Assembly (NCBI GenBank): GCA_963575745.1
Contig: CAUYUJ010017826.1
Location: 502,552 to 566,551 of the forward strand
Direction of reading: 5' to 3'
Source of the DNA: Prorocentrum cordatum
Lineage: Eukaryota > Sar > Dinophyceae > Prorocentrales > Prorocentraceae
DNA length: 64,000 nt
Under the pieces are notes generated by a model. It was not told the DNA's origin. It worked only from the letters and a program-made list of their open reading frames with translations, and ran no database searches. Within the stretch, counting starts at the first letter, position 1, and each line of letters opens with the position of its first letter. The position numbers were made by a program, and so were the translations under genes. Positions 63,176-64,000 of the stretch are shown in pieces.

Positions 63176-63445
63176 TCACACGACGAGCCGCGACGAATAA
63201 TTGGTCCAGGGGGGATGAGGTCGAGAGCTCCGCTGACTCGCGTCGTGGAACAAATTGCCGACGGCCTGGGTAGAAGCAATCAAATGTGGAGCTGCCTTCT
63301 CTTTTTCTTTTTCCTTCTCGCGCTCTTTCCTAGCTTTCTCCTTGGGGTGTCGCCGGCAATACCAGTTGCTAGCATCAGCCACACGCTCCTGCTGGATGTC
63401 ATGTGGCTGTTCCTGGACGGTTCGCAGGCCTGGGCGAGCGATCAT
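63176..63445 (-). CDS. possible exon with WYCRRHP motif and Lys/Glu-rich helix
   Basis: Minus frame reads TVQEQPHDIQQERVADASNW, YCRRHPKEKARKEREKEKEK, then AAPHLIASTQAVGNLFHDAS. The first part has coding texture and the second is a charged helix like the fragment at 60585-60690. No start or splice site is secure. Confidence 0.3.
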   Translation of the reverse strand: MIARPGLRTVQEQPHDIQQERVADASNWYCRRHPKEKARKEREKEKEKEKAAPHLIASTQAVGNLFHDASQRSSRPHPPWTNYSSRLVV

Positions 63446-63621
63446 TCAGTGACAGTCCTTCGGATGACAAGGACCCGCGCAAGTTGAATCAGTGGAGGTG
63501 GATAGCGACGCCAAGTTGGTCGGCGTGACGACATCTAATCGCCTGCGTACAGAGCTGGCTCAATGACCAGAGCTCGCAGAGGATACCCGTCTAAAGCTGC
63601 GAATCGTGTGCGGCTGGTTTG

Positions 63622-64000
63622 ATGAACGGCAGCCAGCTCATACCCCTAGACTGGCACTGCAGACGTGACATATCCAATCCAATCCTAGTCGAGGATGCCA
63701 CGCTCAAGCAACTTTTCAACCGCGTTTTCTGCCAAGACGTCCTTCATGCATGCACGGCTTTCTTGTCTTGTCTCAAGGCTCGCGCTGGCACACACCACAT
63801 CAAGGTAGTTAAGCTGACGTTTTTATGGCAAACTCCAACCATGGAATCATTGGCTGGGGAACTGCGGGCTGCCAGTGCGGCATGCTTGGAGCACGCGCAG
63901 TCCTGGGCCCGCCTGAAGAAAGCCGCCGACCCTGTCAGCGTGTGTCAGGGGGACTTCTGGGCCAGTCGTCCGGGGCTGATCGAGGGGAGACGCCTTTGCG
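63622..64000 (+). CDS. partial ORF running off the right edge, at least 126 aa
   Basis: The first ATG (63622) follows an in-frame TAA (63592-63594), and the frame stays open to the window end. Text is coding-like throughout: MNGSQLIPLDWHCRRDISNP, LVEDATLKQLFNRVFCQDVL, HACTAFLSCLKARAGTHHIK, TPTMESLAGELRAASAACLE, HAQSWARLKKAADPVSVCQG, DFWASRPGLIEGRRL. Composition is mixed, with Cys and Trp present and no low complexity, making it one of the best gene candidates in the right half. The family cannot be named from this piece. The internal ATG 63841 is an alternative start. Confidence 0.5.
   Translation, partial: MNGSQLIPLDWHCRRDISNPILVEDATLKQLFNRVFCQDVLHACTAFLSCLKARAGTHHIKVVKLTFLWQTPTMESLAGELRAASAACLEHAQSWARLKKAADPVSVCQGDFWASRPGLIEGRRLC

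Overview
The window reads as nuclear DNA of a dinoflagellate. The decisive evidence is a complete 22-nt dinoflagellate spliced leader (DinoSL) embedded in the genome twice (17667-17688 and 21521-21542), each followed by a truncated leader relict. This is the known signature of genes re-inserted from trans-spliced mRNA. High GC, almost no compact genes, very large amounts of simple and higher-order tandem repeats, and one candidate 104-bp GT...AG intron followed by G all fit that origin. There are no prokaryotic gene clusters, and I recognise no rRNA, tRNA or CRISPR features. The genus cannot be fixed from the sequence.

Layout. 1-15.9 kb is mostly repeats: a 42-bp array, one plausible 250-aa gene (1700-2452), a (CCG)n macro-repeat of three ~650-bp units with decayed copies to 8.7 kb, a 1.1-kb GAT tract and a 13-copy 101-bp array. 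15.97-35.27 kb is a segmental duplication: Unit I, Unit II, Unit III (split by a 7.5-kb block at 25028-32547) and a fragment, Unit IV. Units I and II carry a retroposed small membrane-protein gene; Unit III lacks it. Units I, II and III each carry a three-hairpin array of inverted repeats with GAC-repeat loops. The 7.5-kb block is itself made of satellites, including a 9-bp satellite that reverses strand twice and a ~170-bp array.

35.3-37.2 kb holds coding-like DNA, including one ORF with a weak cytosine-5 methyltransferase-like C-terminus and a 99-aa ORF with a signal peptide. 37.6-42.5 kb is dominated by a 77-bp repeat family and a GC-rich ~80-100-bp array. Two opposite-orientation copies of a ~0.9-1.2-kb element with inverted-repeat-like ends (43121-44279 plus, 46455-47349 minus) flank three plus-strand coding-like segments. 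47.6-51.75 kb carries minus-strand coding sequence scattered over several frames with stops, most easily read as a decayed gene or genes, with some introns possible.

52-64 kb alternates microsatellites (GA, CA, TCC, GGA) with short coding-like segments. These include acidic, Ser/Lys-rich minus-strand exons, a probable two-exon minus-strand gene (58892-59298), and a plus-strand ORF that runs off the right edge (63622-64000).

No pathway or operon can be read from the genes. The strongest biology here is genome dynamics: repeated mRNA-mediated gene insertion, segmental duplication with different decay in each copy, and several families of foldback DNA. Protein functions are mostly unrecognised and are stated as such.
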